From Acidobacteriota bacterium (GTDB lineage Bacteria; Acidobacteriota; UBA6911), in the NCBI GenBank assembly GCA_012719455.1, contig JAAYAJ010000098.1:1-64000 (forward strand): 64,000 nt of DNA, written 5' to 3'. Position 1 is the first letter of the stretch, and every line of letters begins with the position of its first letter. The notes beneath the pieces are model-generated. The model saw nothing but the letters and a program-made list of their open reading frames with translations, was not told the origin of the DNA and searched no databases. The position numbers were made by a program, and so were the translations under genes. This document shows, one piece after another, positions 13,406 to 21,309 of the stretch.

Positions 13406-14805
13406 TCTACCTGAGGACCGGCATAGGCATCGAACCGCGGGGTAACGATCTCGTGATCGCCTCGCTGGAGGGGAATTTTTCCGCGGGGACCTTCACCCAT
13501 TTCGCGCGCATCACCGATTACGCCACCCGCCCCTCCGACGAGGTGCGGCGCGAGATCCACCGGTTCTTCCGCGAAAAGGGTCTCGGGAGGGACAACGTCG
13601 TGTTCGGGATTCCCCGCCGGGAGGTGCTCCTGCGGCAGATCGACCTCCCCGCCGAAGTGAAGGACGACCTCCGGCAGGTCCTCGCCTACCAAGTCCAGTC
13701 CTACGCCCCCACGGACGAGGAAAGCTACTGTTTCGACTACCTCCCGCTCGACGACGACGCCGGCGCCCGGAGGATCGCCCTGCTGCTGGTCATGGTCCGC
13801 AGGAGCGTGGTGGACGGCTACCTGCGACTGCTGGCGGGCTTCGACATCCACCCCGTAGCGGTGGTCCCGGCTTCGATCGGCCTCGCCAACCTCTTCCTGG
13901 CCGGCTCCCGGGGCGCGGAGCACCAGACCTGCCTGCTGGCCGACTGCGGATCCGGGCGCCTGGAAATCCTGGCGCTCCGGGGGGGCAAATTCGTCTACAG
14001 CAGGGAGGCCACCAGGGAAAACGGCCTGGACTGGGGCGACCTGTTCGTGGGAGAGGTTTCCGAGGCGCTCTCCGAGATACGGCTCGGCCCCGGGCAGACG
14101 GTCGACCGGATCGTCCTGACCGGGGAATCGGCCGCCGTGGTCGGCGAGGAGATCCGGGCCCGCATTCCGAACCGCGAACTGCTCGAGGAATCGCTGCGGA
14201 TCTCCGCCCGGCTCGAAACCCGGGCCCGCCTCCGGGAGGCCGCCGCGGCGCTGGGACTGGCCCAGACCGGCAGCGCGCGCAACCCGGCGCTCCGGGTCAA
14301 CCTCCTCCCCGCGGAGATCCGCCGGCGGCGGCTGCGCTGGGCCCACATCCCGGCGGCGATCCTGGGGGGCGTCATCCTCCTCCTGCTCGTGGCCCTGGCC
14401 CTGCGGCCGATCGTACAGAACCGGATCCTCTCCTCCACCCTCGACAGGGAGATCGAGGCGCTCGAGGGCCCGGTCGGACGGGTCAAGGCGCTCGAGCGCG
14501 AGGCGGCTCTACTGGAGCAGAAGGCCGAGAGCATGGAGGAGCTCCTCTCCTCCCGGGACCGGAACCTCGAGGTTCTGCAGCAGCTGACGCTGATCCTCCC
14601 CTCCGACACCTTTCTGACCAGCTACAGCAACCGTGACGGCACGATCCAGCTGGTGGGGCTGAGCGGATCCTCTTCGGAGCTGATCCCCCTGCTGGAGAGA
14701 TCCCCGCTCCTGCGCGACGTCACCCAGAAGGGGACGATCTACCGCGACACGCAAACGGGCCGGGACCGGTTCACCTTCGAAGCGAAACTGGAGAACAAAC
14801 CGTGA
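13402..14805 (+). CDS. gspL: Type II secretion assembly protein GspL (PilM/PilN-like)
   Basis: A 467-residue bitopic protein. Residues 1-300 form an actin-like cytoplasmic domain resembling PilM/GspL (LRTGIGIEPRGNDLVIASLE, VFGIPRREVLLRQIDLP). One membrane helix lies near 320-338 (AAILGGVILLLLVALALRP), and a periplasmic coiled coil plus ferredoxin-like domain resembling PilN/GspL-C follows. It recruits GspE to the membrane through its cytoplasmic domain. The ATG overlaps the gspK stop. Confidence 0.85.
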   Translation: MIYLRTGIGIEPRGNDLVIASLEGNFSAGTFTHFARITDYATRPSDEVRREIHRFFREKGLGRDNVVFGIPRREVLLRQIDLPAEVKDDLRQVLAYQVQSYAPTDEESYCFDYLPLDDDAGARRIALLLVMVRRSVVDGYLRLLAGFDIHPVAVVPASIGLANLFLAGSRGAEHQTCLLADCGSGRLEILALRGGKFVYSREATRENGLDWGDLFVGEVSEALSEIRLGPGQTVDRIVLTGESAAVVGEEIRARIPNRELLEESLRISARLETRARLREAAAALGLAQTGSARNPALRVNLLPAEIRRRRLRWAHIPAAILGGVILLLLVALALRPIVQNRILSSTLDREIEALEGPVGRVKALEREAALLEQKAESMEELLSSRDRNLEVLQQLTLILPSDTFLTSYSNRDGTIQLVGLSGSSSELIPLLERSPLLRDVTQKGTIYRDTQTGRDRFTFEAKLENKP

Positions 14806-15443
14806 AGCTGAACGCCAGAGAAAAAAAGGTCCTCCTTGCCGGCGCCGTCGTCGCCGTCGCGATCGGCCTTTTCCACTTCTTCACCTCCCAGGTGCCGGAC
14901 CGCGGGAAGCTCGCCGGGGACGTGGAATTCAAGAAGCGGATGCTGCTCGCCCAACGCGAAGTCCTGAGCCGCGAGGACAACGCCGGGCAGCGGGCCGGGC
15001 AGTACGGCCGGCGCCTGGAGCTGGCGCGCACGCGCCTCCTCCCCGGGGACAACTCGAGCGTGGCGAGCGCCGAACTGCAGAAGGTGCTCATGGATTTCGC
15101 AAACCAGAGCGGGGTGGAGATCACCCAGAAGAACACTCTCCCGGAGAGGGCGCTCCCGGACAACCCCGCGGTCACCCGGGTGTCGGTCCGTATTGAAACC
15201 CGCTGTGACCTCGAGCAGCTGGTGAACTTTTTGACCGCCATCGAAAATTACGATAAGTTTCTGAAAGTCGAGGAGCTGGTCATCAACAGCTTCCGCATTC
15301 AGCGCAGGTACGAGATCCGACCCAGCCTGACCGTCACGGGCTACATCGGGTCCCGGAGCCCGGAGCCGGCGGCAGGCTCCGCACCGGAAACCGCCGCCCG
15401 CCTCGAGCTCCCTGCAGATCCGGAAGCAGGACCGGAGCAATAG
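14802..15443 (+). CDS. gspM: Type II secretion protein GspM (PilO-like)
   Basis: A 213-residue bitopic inner-membrane protein with a short cytoplasmic N-terminus, one membrane helix (VLLAGAVVAVAIGLFHFF), a coiled coil and a ferredoxin-like domain ending near residue 185. A Pro/Ala/Glu-rich tail follows. GspM partners GspL. The start is GTG overlapping the gspL stop as GTGA. Low sequence identity is normal for this family, so the assignment rests mainly on operon position and topology. Confidence 0.8.
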   Translation: MKLNAREKKVLLAGAVVAVAIGLFHFFTSQVPDRGKLAGDVEFKKRMLLAQREVLSREDNAGQRAGQYGRRLELARTRLLPGDNSSVASAELQKVLMDFANQSGVEITQKNTLPERALPDNPAVTRVSVRIETRCDLEQLVNFLTAIENYDKFLKVEELVINSFRIQRRYEIRPSLTVTGYIGSRSPEPAAGSAPETAARLELPADPEAGPEQ

Positions 15444-15452
15444 GAACAGATA

Positions 15453-16298
15453 ATGGCAAAAAGGTGGATTGCGATTAACGCGCTGTTGATTGCCTGCGCG
15501 CTGCTGCTCGGTTGGCAGCTCCGGGCCTCGATCCTTCGCTTCGCCGCCGACCACGACCCGGCACGGATCCGGCCCGCCGCGGAGCGCCGCCCGGCGGACC
15601 AGGGGAAGGCCGTGGTCGCGCCGCAGCCGGAGGGGGACGCCGAATCCGCCGATTTCTCCGTGATCCCGGAGCGGACCATTTTCTCCGACACCCGCAGCCT
15701 CGCCGAACCGCAGCAGGCCGTCCCCCAGCAGGCACCGCAGCTGCAGCCGAAACCTATCCTGGTCGGGGTCACCATCGCGGGGGACCAGCGCCGGGCGCTC
15801 ATCATCGATCCCGGGACGCCGTCCCGGGAGGGGAGACGGACCGAATCGAAGCGGATCGGGGACGTCTACCGCGGATTCCGGATCACGGAGATCGCGCCGG
15901 CCTACATCGTGCTCGAAAACAACGCACGCAAGGAGATCATCCCCCTGCACGAGGGCTCCAAGGGGGCCCAGGCTGGGAAGACGCCCATCCTGTCCACCCG
16001 CGTCGTCTCCTTCGGGGGCGGCGCAACCGCGGGCGGCACGCCGATCACGGTGCAGGCGGCGGGGGGCGGGACCCAGGGGCGGACAGCCGTTCCCGCCGCC
16101 CCGCCCGCGGCGCCCCAGGCACGGACACAGACCATCGCCCTGCCGGGGGCCGTCGCGGGACGGCCGGCGGCCGCCCCGCCGCAGGAGCCGAGCGCCCCAA
16201 AGGAGCAGGCGCAACCCCCGGCTCCGCCGCCTGGTCCGGGGGGAAGCCGCATCATTCGGACCCCGTTCGGCGACATCGTCCGGCCGGACCAGAACTGA
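15453..16298 (+). CDS. gspC: GspC/PilP-like inner-membrane clamp protein of the secretion system
   Basis: A 281-residue protein with one N-terminal membrane helix (INALLIACALLLGWQLRASI), a Pro/Ala-rich linker, and a small beta domain at about 95-180 (PILVGVTIAGDQRRALIIDP, VYRGFRITEIAPAYIVLEN) typical of the GspC homology region. A long Gly/Ala/Pro-rich C-terminus follows. GspC links the inner-membrane platform to the secretin N0 domain. I see no PDZ domain. The assignment rests on this domain pattern and on the position directly before gspD. Confidence 0.75.
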   Translation: MAKRWIAINALLIACALLLGWQLRASILRFAADHDPARIRPAAERRPADQGKAVVAPQPEGDAESADFSVIPERTIFSDTRSLAEPQQAVPQQAPQLQPKPILVGVTIAGDQRRALIIDPGTPSREGRRTESKRIGDVYRGFRITEIAPAYIVLENNARKEIIPLHEGSKGAQAGKTPILSTRVVSFGGGATAGGTPITVQAAGGGTQGRTAVPAAPPAAPQARTQTIALPGAVAGRPAAAPPQEPSAPKEQAQPPAPPPGPGGSRIIRTPFGDIVRPDQN

Positions 16299-16369
16299 CC
16301 TGCGGCCGGCCGGGAACGGACGCCGTACCGATTTTGCATACAGACGCGCTCATGGAGAGGAAAGCTTAA

Positions 16370-18778
16370 ATGGCCACACGCATCGGGAGATCCTGGAGTT
16401 TTACGATTATCATCTGCACGTCCCTGATCCTGGGCACCCTCTACTCCGCAGGATGGGCGGTCCAGGAGCCGGACCGGCCTCCCACGTCGGAAAGCCAGCG
16501 CCGGGAGGCGATCGAGCGCCTGCGCCAGCAGATGCAGCGCACCCCGCCGGCGGCCCAGCCTTCCGCGGCGCCTGCCAAAGCGGCGACCCCCAGCCCGCCG
16601 ACGGCGCCGGTGCCCGAAGCCGCAAGGATCCGCACCACGGGCGGCGGGCAGAAGGTCACGCTCAATTTCGACAACCTCCCGCTGTACGATTTCGTCAACC
16701 AGGTCGGCGCCATCCTGGGGCTGACGCCCATCGTGATCGACTCGGACGTCCGCGGGAACGTAAACCTCGTGAGCGCCTCCCCGATGGCGCGGGAGGATCT
16801 CTTTCCCCTCTTCAACCTGATCCTCAAAAGCAAGAACGCGGCCCTCGTCGAGCAGAAGGGCATCTACCAGGTCGTCCCCATCTCCTCGGCCCTGAAGAGC
16901 GGCATCGACATCATCGAACAGCTCCCCGCACCCGGGGAAGCGCCCGCGGCGCAGCCGTCCGGGCCGGACGCCCCGAAGGAAATGCTGGCCGTCCCCTCCT
17001 CAGCCCGGGCCGCCGACGACTCCGCCCCGCGGCTGATGACCCACGTCATCCGCGCCGAATTCGTGCCGGTCAAGGACCTGATCGAGCCGATCAAGCTCTT
17101 CATGACCGAGGGGGGCGTGATCATGCCCTACGAGCGGCTGAACATGCTGATCCTGACCGACTACTCCGACAGCGCCGCCAAGGTGCTCGAAATCATCCGG
17201 ATGCTCGACAGCAACTACCTCGATCCCGACCTGGTGGAACTGGTCAAGGTCGAGAACAACTCCTCGGCGGACGTGGCCGAGGACCTCGCGAAGATCTTCG
17301 GGAGCGGCGCCAAGGACGCAGCCACGGGGATCTCCTTCGCCTCGCTGGACCGCATGAACACCATCCTCGTCATGGCCAGCAGCAAGCGGGGGCTCGAAGA
17401 GGTCAAACGCTGGATCCGGGAACTGGACGCCACCTCGGGGAAGAAATTCCAGACCTTCGTCTACGTCGTCCAGAACTCGACGGCGTCCAACATCGCCATG
17501 ATGATCTCGGCCCTCTTCGGCGGCGAGGAATCGTCTGCAACCACGGCTTCCACCCCGACAACGGCGCAGCAACAGGGGGCCCAGGGGAGCGCCCCCCTCT
17601 CCTCCCGGCCGAGCGCATTCGGGTCCTCCTCCCCGGGCCGCACCGGCAGCCAGGGCTTCAGTTCCGGGGGGTATGACGACGGTTACATGGGGAGCGGCTC
17701 CTTCGGGAGTTCCCAGCGCCTCGGCCCCCAGCTCAACGTCTCCCGTTCGATCACCTCCCAGATCCTGCGGGGGGGCACCTTCAGCGGGCTGCAGGACATC
17801 GTCCGCCTGGTGGTGGACGATATCAACAACTCCCTCATCATCCAGTCCACCCCCGCGGACTATGCCTACATCTCCGAGACCATCAAGAAGATGGACGTGC
17901 TCCCGCGCCAGGCCATCATCGACGCCCGGATCTTCGAGGTGGACCTGACCGACGACCTGAGCTTCGGGGTCAACGCCGAACTGCAGGCCCGCACCGACGG
18001 GAACATGACGACGGGCGGCATCTCCCCCACTTCGGGCAAGCTGTCGGCCAACACCTTCGCCTTCATCGGCAATTCGCGCCAGATCATGCTCGCACTGGAA
18101 GCCCTGCGCACCAAGACCCGGGTGAAGATCCTGGAAGCCCCGTCCGTGCTCGCACTCGACGGCACGCAGGCGAGCATCATCGTGGGGAGCGAGGTCCCCT
18201 ACCCGGCCGGGAGCTTCACCACCACCGCCGGGAGCACCACCAACGTGCAGTACCGCGACACCGGCATCTCCCTCATCGTCGTTCCGCGGATTTCGGCCTC
18301 CGGGTCGGTGACCCTGGACATCACCCAGGAGGTCAGCAGCATCGGGGCCGGCATCGAGTTCGGCGACGGGCAGACGGCCCCCACCTTCTCCAAGACCAAC
18401 GTCATGACCACCCTGTCGGTCAAGGACGGGGAGACGGTGGCCATCGCCGGCCTCATCCGCGACAAGAACAACGTGTCCCGCGGCGGCATCCCCTTCCTTT
18501 CGGACATCCCCATCATCGGCAGCCTGTTCGGCGCCACCGTCCGGAAGAACTACCGCACGGAGCTCATCATCCTGATCACACCCCACGTCATCCGCACCGT
18601 AGAACGGTTCCAGGAGATGACGCAGGAGCTGAAGGACTCCCTGCGCAACGTGCGCCGGCTGGCGGACGAGAAGGATGAGGAAATGGTCCGCGACATCAGG
18701 GAAGCGCGCGAGGAACGCTACGACAAGGAGCAGAAGCGGATCAAGAAGATCAAGCCGGCCCGAAAAAATGAGGATTAG
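16370..18778 (+). CDS. gspD: Type II secretion secretin GspD
   Basis: An 802-residue outer-membrane secretin with an N-terminal signal segment. The N0 domain (about 85-170) begins VTLNFDNLPLYDFVNQVGAI. The N1-N3 repeats follow (FVPVKDLIEPIKLFMTEGG, VKVENNSSADVAEDLAKIFG, FVYVVQNSTASNIAMMISAL), and N3 carries a Ser/Gly/Thr-rich insert near 385-450. The secretin core contains VPRISASGSVTLDITQEVSS and GIPFLSDIPIIGSLFG. The C-terminal region is highly charged (Lys/Arg/Glu), possibly a pilotin-binding or cytoskeletal tail. It is the last gsp gene of the operon. Confidence 0.95.
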   Translation: MATRIGRSWSFTIIICTSLILGTLYSAGWAVQEPDRPPTSESQRREAIERLRQQMQRTPPAAQPSAAPAKAATPSPPTAPVPEAARIRTTGGGQKVTLNFDNLPLYDFVNQVGAILGLTPIVIDSDVRGNVNLVSASPMAREDLFPLFNLILKSKNAALVEQKGIYQVVPISSALKSGIDIIEQLPAPGEAPAAQPSGPDAPKEMLAVPSSARAADDSAPRLMTHVIRAEFVPVKDLIEPIKLFMTEGGVIMPYERLNMLILTDYSDSAAKVLEIIRMLDSNYLDPDLVELVKVENNSSADVAEDLAKIFGSGAKDAATGISFASLDRMNTILVMASSKRGLEEVKRWIRELDATSGKKFQTFVYVVQNSTASNIAMMISALFGGEESSATTASTPTTAQQQGAQGSAPLSSRPSAFGSSSPGRTGSQGFSSGGYDDGYMGSGSFGSSQRLGPQLNVSRSITSQILRGGTFSGLQDIVRLVVDDINNSLIIQSTPADYAYISETIKKMDVLPRQAIIDARIFEVDLTDDLSFGVNAELQARTDGNMTTGGISPTSGKLSANTFAFIGNSRQIMLALEALRTKTRVKILEAPSVLALDGTQASIIVGSEVPYPAGSFTTTAGSTTNVQYRDTGISLIVVPRISASGSVTLDITQEVSSIGAGIEFGDGQTAPTFSKTNVMTTLSVKDGETVAIAGLIRDKNNVSRGGIPFLSDIPIIGSLFGATVRKNYRTELIILITPHVIRTVERFQEMTQELKDSLRNVRRLADEKDEEMVRDIREAREERYDKEQKRIKKIKPARKNED

Positions 18779-18811
18779 ATTGCATCGACGGATCTGCCGG
18801 CCCAGGGCGGG

Positions 18812-19642
18812 ATGCTTATGAGCGAGATCGTTTCGTTTCCCGGAGAGGGCGCGTCGAAAAAGCTCGAGCGCGTGCAGTCGACCTACACCGTGCGCGAGAT
18901 CAGCCGCCAGTTCGGGCTGAGCGAACATTTCATCCGGCGCTGGACACGCGAGGGGTTGGTGCGGGCGGCCGAGCCCGACGAGACCGGTGAGCTGCGTTTC
19001 GATTTCCAAGCCCTCACCCAGTTCCGCCGCGCGCGCGAACTGCGCAGCCGCGGCCTGAGCATGCGCCAGATCGAGGCCGAGCTGAACGGCCAGCTCAACC
19101 TCTTCCCCGAACGGAAGGGGATACTGATCCCGCTTCCGATCCGGATGAGCCCCTTCGAGGAAGCGCTGATCCTCCACGAACAGAACGACCCGCGCGCGGA
19201 TGCGATGTACCGGCGGGCGATCGAGGAGGGGGAGTGCGTGCCTGACGCCTACTGCAACCTGGGGATCATGGCCTACGAGAAGAACGACATCCCCAAGGCG
19301 TTCGATCATTTCACCCGTTCGCTGCAGCACAACGAACGCCATTTCGAATCCCATTTCAACTTGGGGCACATCTACTTCGAGGCGGGGGACCTCCGGCTCG
19401 CCCGTCTGCATTACGACTTCGCCGCGGCGATCGAGCCGTGCAGCGCGAGCGCCCATTTCAACCTGGGCCTCATCGACGCCATGGAGGGGGACACCCCCGC
19501 CGCCGTCGCCTCCCTCAACCGGGCCCGGCGCTACGCGACCGAGGAGGAGATCGGGCAGATCGACGAAACCCTCGCCGGGCTGCAGAAGAACGCCGGGGAC
19601 CCCGGCGCCCCGAGTGAGGCGGGCGTGAAGAAGGACGCGTGA
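18812..19642 (+). CDS. MerR-type HTH fused to TPR repeats
   Basis: A 276-residue protein in two parts. Residues 20-95 form a MerR-family winged helix (YTVREISRQFGLSEHFIRRW, then RELRSRGLSMRQIEAEL). Residues 110-260 hold about four tetratricopeptide repeats (YCNLGIMAYEKNDIPKAFDH, FNLGHIYFEAGDLRLARLHY). No membrane or signal segment is seen, so it is probably a cytoplasmic DNA-binding protein whose effector module is a protein-binding TPR array in place of a small-ligand domain. It starts 33 nt after gspD on the same strand. ATG at 18818 is an equally good start. A target is not evident from sequence. Confidence 0.8.
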   Translation: MLMSEIVSFPGEGASKKLERVQSTYTVREISRQFGLSEHFIRRWTREGLVRAAEPDETGELRFDFQALTQFRRARELRSRGLSMRQIEAELNGQLNLFPERKGILIPLPIRMSPFEEALILHEQNDPRADAMYRRAIEEGECVPDAYCNLGIMAYEKNDIPKAFDHFTRSLQHNERHFESHFNLGHIYFEAGDLRLARLHYDFAAAIEPCSASAHFNLGLIDAMEGDTPAAVASLNRARRYATEEEIGQIDETLAGLQKNAGDPGAPSEAGVKKDA

Positions 19643-19650
19643 ACGCGACC

Positions 19651-19902
19651 ATGAAGGCGATGGTGCTGGAATCCCCCGGCGGGGGTCTCCGGCTCATGCA
19701 GCTCCCCGTCCCCGGCCCCGGCGACACGAGCGCGCAGGACTTCGCGCTCCGGCTGGGGGCGGCGTGGGCGGGAGGCTCGCTGGAAACACCCCCGTAAGCG
19801 CTCGACGCGGCCTTGATTTTCGCGCCGGTGGGGGAACTCCTCCCCGCGGCCTTGCGCGACGGCCGCCTCGAGGGGGCGGCCGTCCTTACGATGCGCGCCT
19901 GA
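19651..19902 (+). pseudogene. Decayed zinc-type alcohol dehydrogenase remnant
   Basis: The frame starts MKAMVLESPGGGLRLMQLPV, the typical N-terminus of medium-chain zinc-dependent alcohol dehydrogenases. It jumps directly to LRLGAAWAGGSLETPP, meets a TAA at 19795-19797, and continues in the same frame as ALDAALIFAPVGELLPAALR. It then ends DGRLEGAAVL before a TGA. These three pieces correspond to the N-terminus, a mid-protein nucleotide-binding-domain segment and the C-terminus of one ADH, so two internal deletions and a nonsense codon are inferred. All the zinc ligands are lost. It begins 9 nt after the MerR-TPR gene stop. The match is from recalled family sequence and was not checked by alignment. 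Confidence 0.7.
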
Positions 19903-19919
19903 AAACCGGGGTCATGCTT

Positions 19920-19937
19920 CCCGGGGCAAGCCCCGGG
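19920..19937 (-). terminator. Hairpin downstream of metK
   Basis: CCCGGGGC and GCCCCGGG form an 8-bp perfect stem with a 2-nt loop, flanked by an outer CGGGGT/ACCCCG pairing. It lies 15 nt beyond the metK stop and could also serve the plus-strand pseudogene. There is no T-run on either side. Confidence 0.45.
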
Positions 19938-19952
19938 CTTCCCAAACCCCGA

Positions 19953-21077
19953 TCACTCTTCCCAGGGCAGGCCGGGCTTGCCGAAATGGCCGTAATTGGT
20001 CGTTTGCCGGTAGATCGGGCGCAGCAGCCGGAAGCGCTCGATGATTGCCGCCGGCCGGAAATCGAGCTCCTCCACGTACTTGACCGCAGCGAAATCGTCA
20101 CCGGTTCCGAAGGTGTCGACCTTGACCGAGAGGGGCCGGGGCTTTCCGATGGCGTAGGAAACCTGGATTTCGGCGCGGCGCGCCATCCCCTTGCGGATGA
20201 TCTGCCGGGCGATGTAGCGGCAGAAATAGGCGCCGCTGCGGTCCACCTTCGAGGGGTCCTTCCCGCTGAAAGCGCCGCCGCCGTGCCGTCCCGCCCCGCC
20301 GTAGGTGTCGACGATGATCTTGCGCCCGGTCACCCCGGCGTCGGCCGAGGGCCCGCCCAGGACGAAGCTCCCCGTGGGGTTCACGTGGAAGCGGATATCC
20401 TTGGAGTACCATTTCCCCAGGATCCGCGGGGCGAGGTCGTCGTTCACGTAGGCGATGATCCCCTCCCTGGAAATGGAAGGCTGGTGCTGCGGGGAAACGA
20501 TGACGTCGGTGATGGCCACCGGCTTGTCATTCTCGTAGCGAACCGAAACCTGGGTCTTGCCGTCGGGGCGCAGCCAGGCGCATTTTCCGCTGTGACGGTC
20601 CGCGGCCAGGCCCCGGGCCAGGCTGTGGGCCAGCAGGATCGGCAGGGGCATCAGTTCGGGGGTTTCATCCGTGGCGTACCCGAACATGATCCCCTGGTCC
20701 CCCGCCCCCTGGTCCGATTCCAGGTTGGTGTCGATGTCGACCCCCTGGGAAATTTCCGGGGACTGCCGGGTCACGTATTGGTGCACCTGCACGCCGTCGG
20801 CGTTGAACGGGGTGGAGGGGTCGAGGTAGCCGATCTCGCGCACGGCCTGCCGCGCCACCGCCTCGTGGTCCACCTCGCCGGAGGAAGTGATCTCCCCCGC
20901 GATGATGACATGTTGTTCCTTGCACAGGACTTCACAGGCGACCCGGCTTTTCGGATCCTTCTCCAGATAGGCGTCCAGGATCGAGTCGGCGATATAGTCG
21001 CAAACCTTGTCCGGATGCCCCTCCGTAACCGACTCAGAGGTGAAAATGTAGGAACCGCTGGCTCGGGTCATCGTCAT
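19953..21077 (-). CDS. metK: S-adenosylmethionine synthetase
   Basis: MetK makes S-adenosylmethionine from methionine and ATP. The 374-residue protein begins with SYIFTSESVTEGHPDKVCDY and carries the signatures GDQGIMFGYATDET and GGGAFSGKDPSKVDRSGAY. Length is normal. The ATG at 21077 follows AAAAGGAG. The leader is about 30 nt and I see no SAM riboswitch fold. Instead a tandem 10-bp repeat overlies the putative -10 box. Confidence 0.97.
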   Translation of the reverse strand: MTMTRASGSYIFTSESVTEGHPDKVCDYIADSILDAYLEKDPKSRVACEVLCKEQHVIIAGEITSSGEVDHEAVARQAVREIGYLDPSTPFNADGVQVHQYVTRQSPEISQGVDIDTNLESDQGAGDQGIMFGYATDETPELMPLPILLAHSLARGLAADRHSGKCAWLRPDGKTQVSVRYENDKPVAITDVIVSPQHQPSISREGIIAYVNDDLAPRILGKWYSKDIRFHVNPTGSFVLGGPSADAGVTGRKIIVDTYGGAGRHGGGAFSGKDPSKVDRSGAYFCRYIARQIIRKGMARRAEIQVSYAIGKPRPLSVKVDTFGTGDDFAAVKYVEELDFRPAAIIERFRLLRPIYRQTTNYGHFGKPGLPWEE

Positions 21078-21104
21078 GAAAACACTCCTTTTCTCAAAAT
21101 AGCC

Positions 21105-21124
21105 CTACTATTTTCTACTATTTC
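21105..21124. repeat. Tandem 10-bp repeat in the metK promoter
   Basis: CTACTATTTT is followed immediately by CTACTATTTC (nine of ten bases identical), so the two copies lie on the same face of the helix. They overlap the proposed metK -10 box and are AT-rich in an otherwise GC-rich region. This is a candidate operator. Confidence 0.5.
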
Positions 21125-21137
21125 GGACGCAAGTCAA
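21110..21137 (-). promoter_or_regulatory. Candidate metK promoter
   Basis: The minus strand has TTGACT (21137-21132), a 16-bp spacer and GAAAAT (21115-21110), about 33 nt before the ATG. Confidence 0.45.
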
Positions 21138-21309
21138 GAACGACCTCCCCCCCGGTCCGGGATCAGGATCGGGGGGATGCCGGGGGCAACCGGGAATTTT
21201 TATTCACTATCAAAATTGGACCTTTCCCGGAATCGGCGCGGCGCCGCGCCGCCGGTTGGGGTACACTTTCCCGGAACGGACACCCCAATCGATCCGGACG
21301 GCGGGACTT

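Noticed and set aside
17000-19456. Long minus-strand frame across gspD and the MerR-TPR gene
   Set aside because: It crosses two real genes on the other strand and has shadow-type composition.
21078-21309. SAM riboswitch upstream of metK
   Set aside because: The leader is only about 30 nt long and lacks any conserved SAM-I/II core. No suitable stem set is visible.
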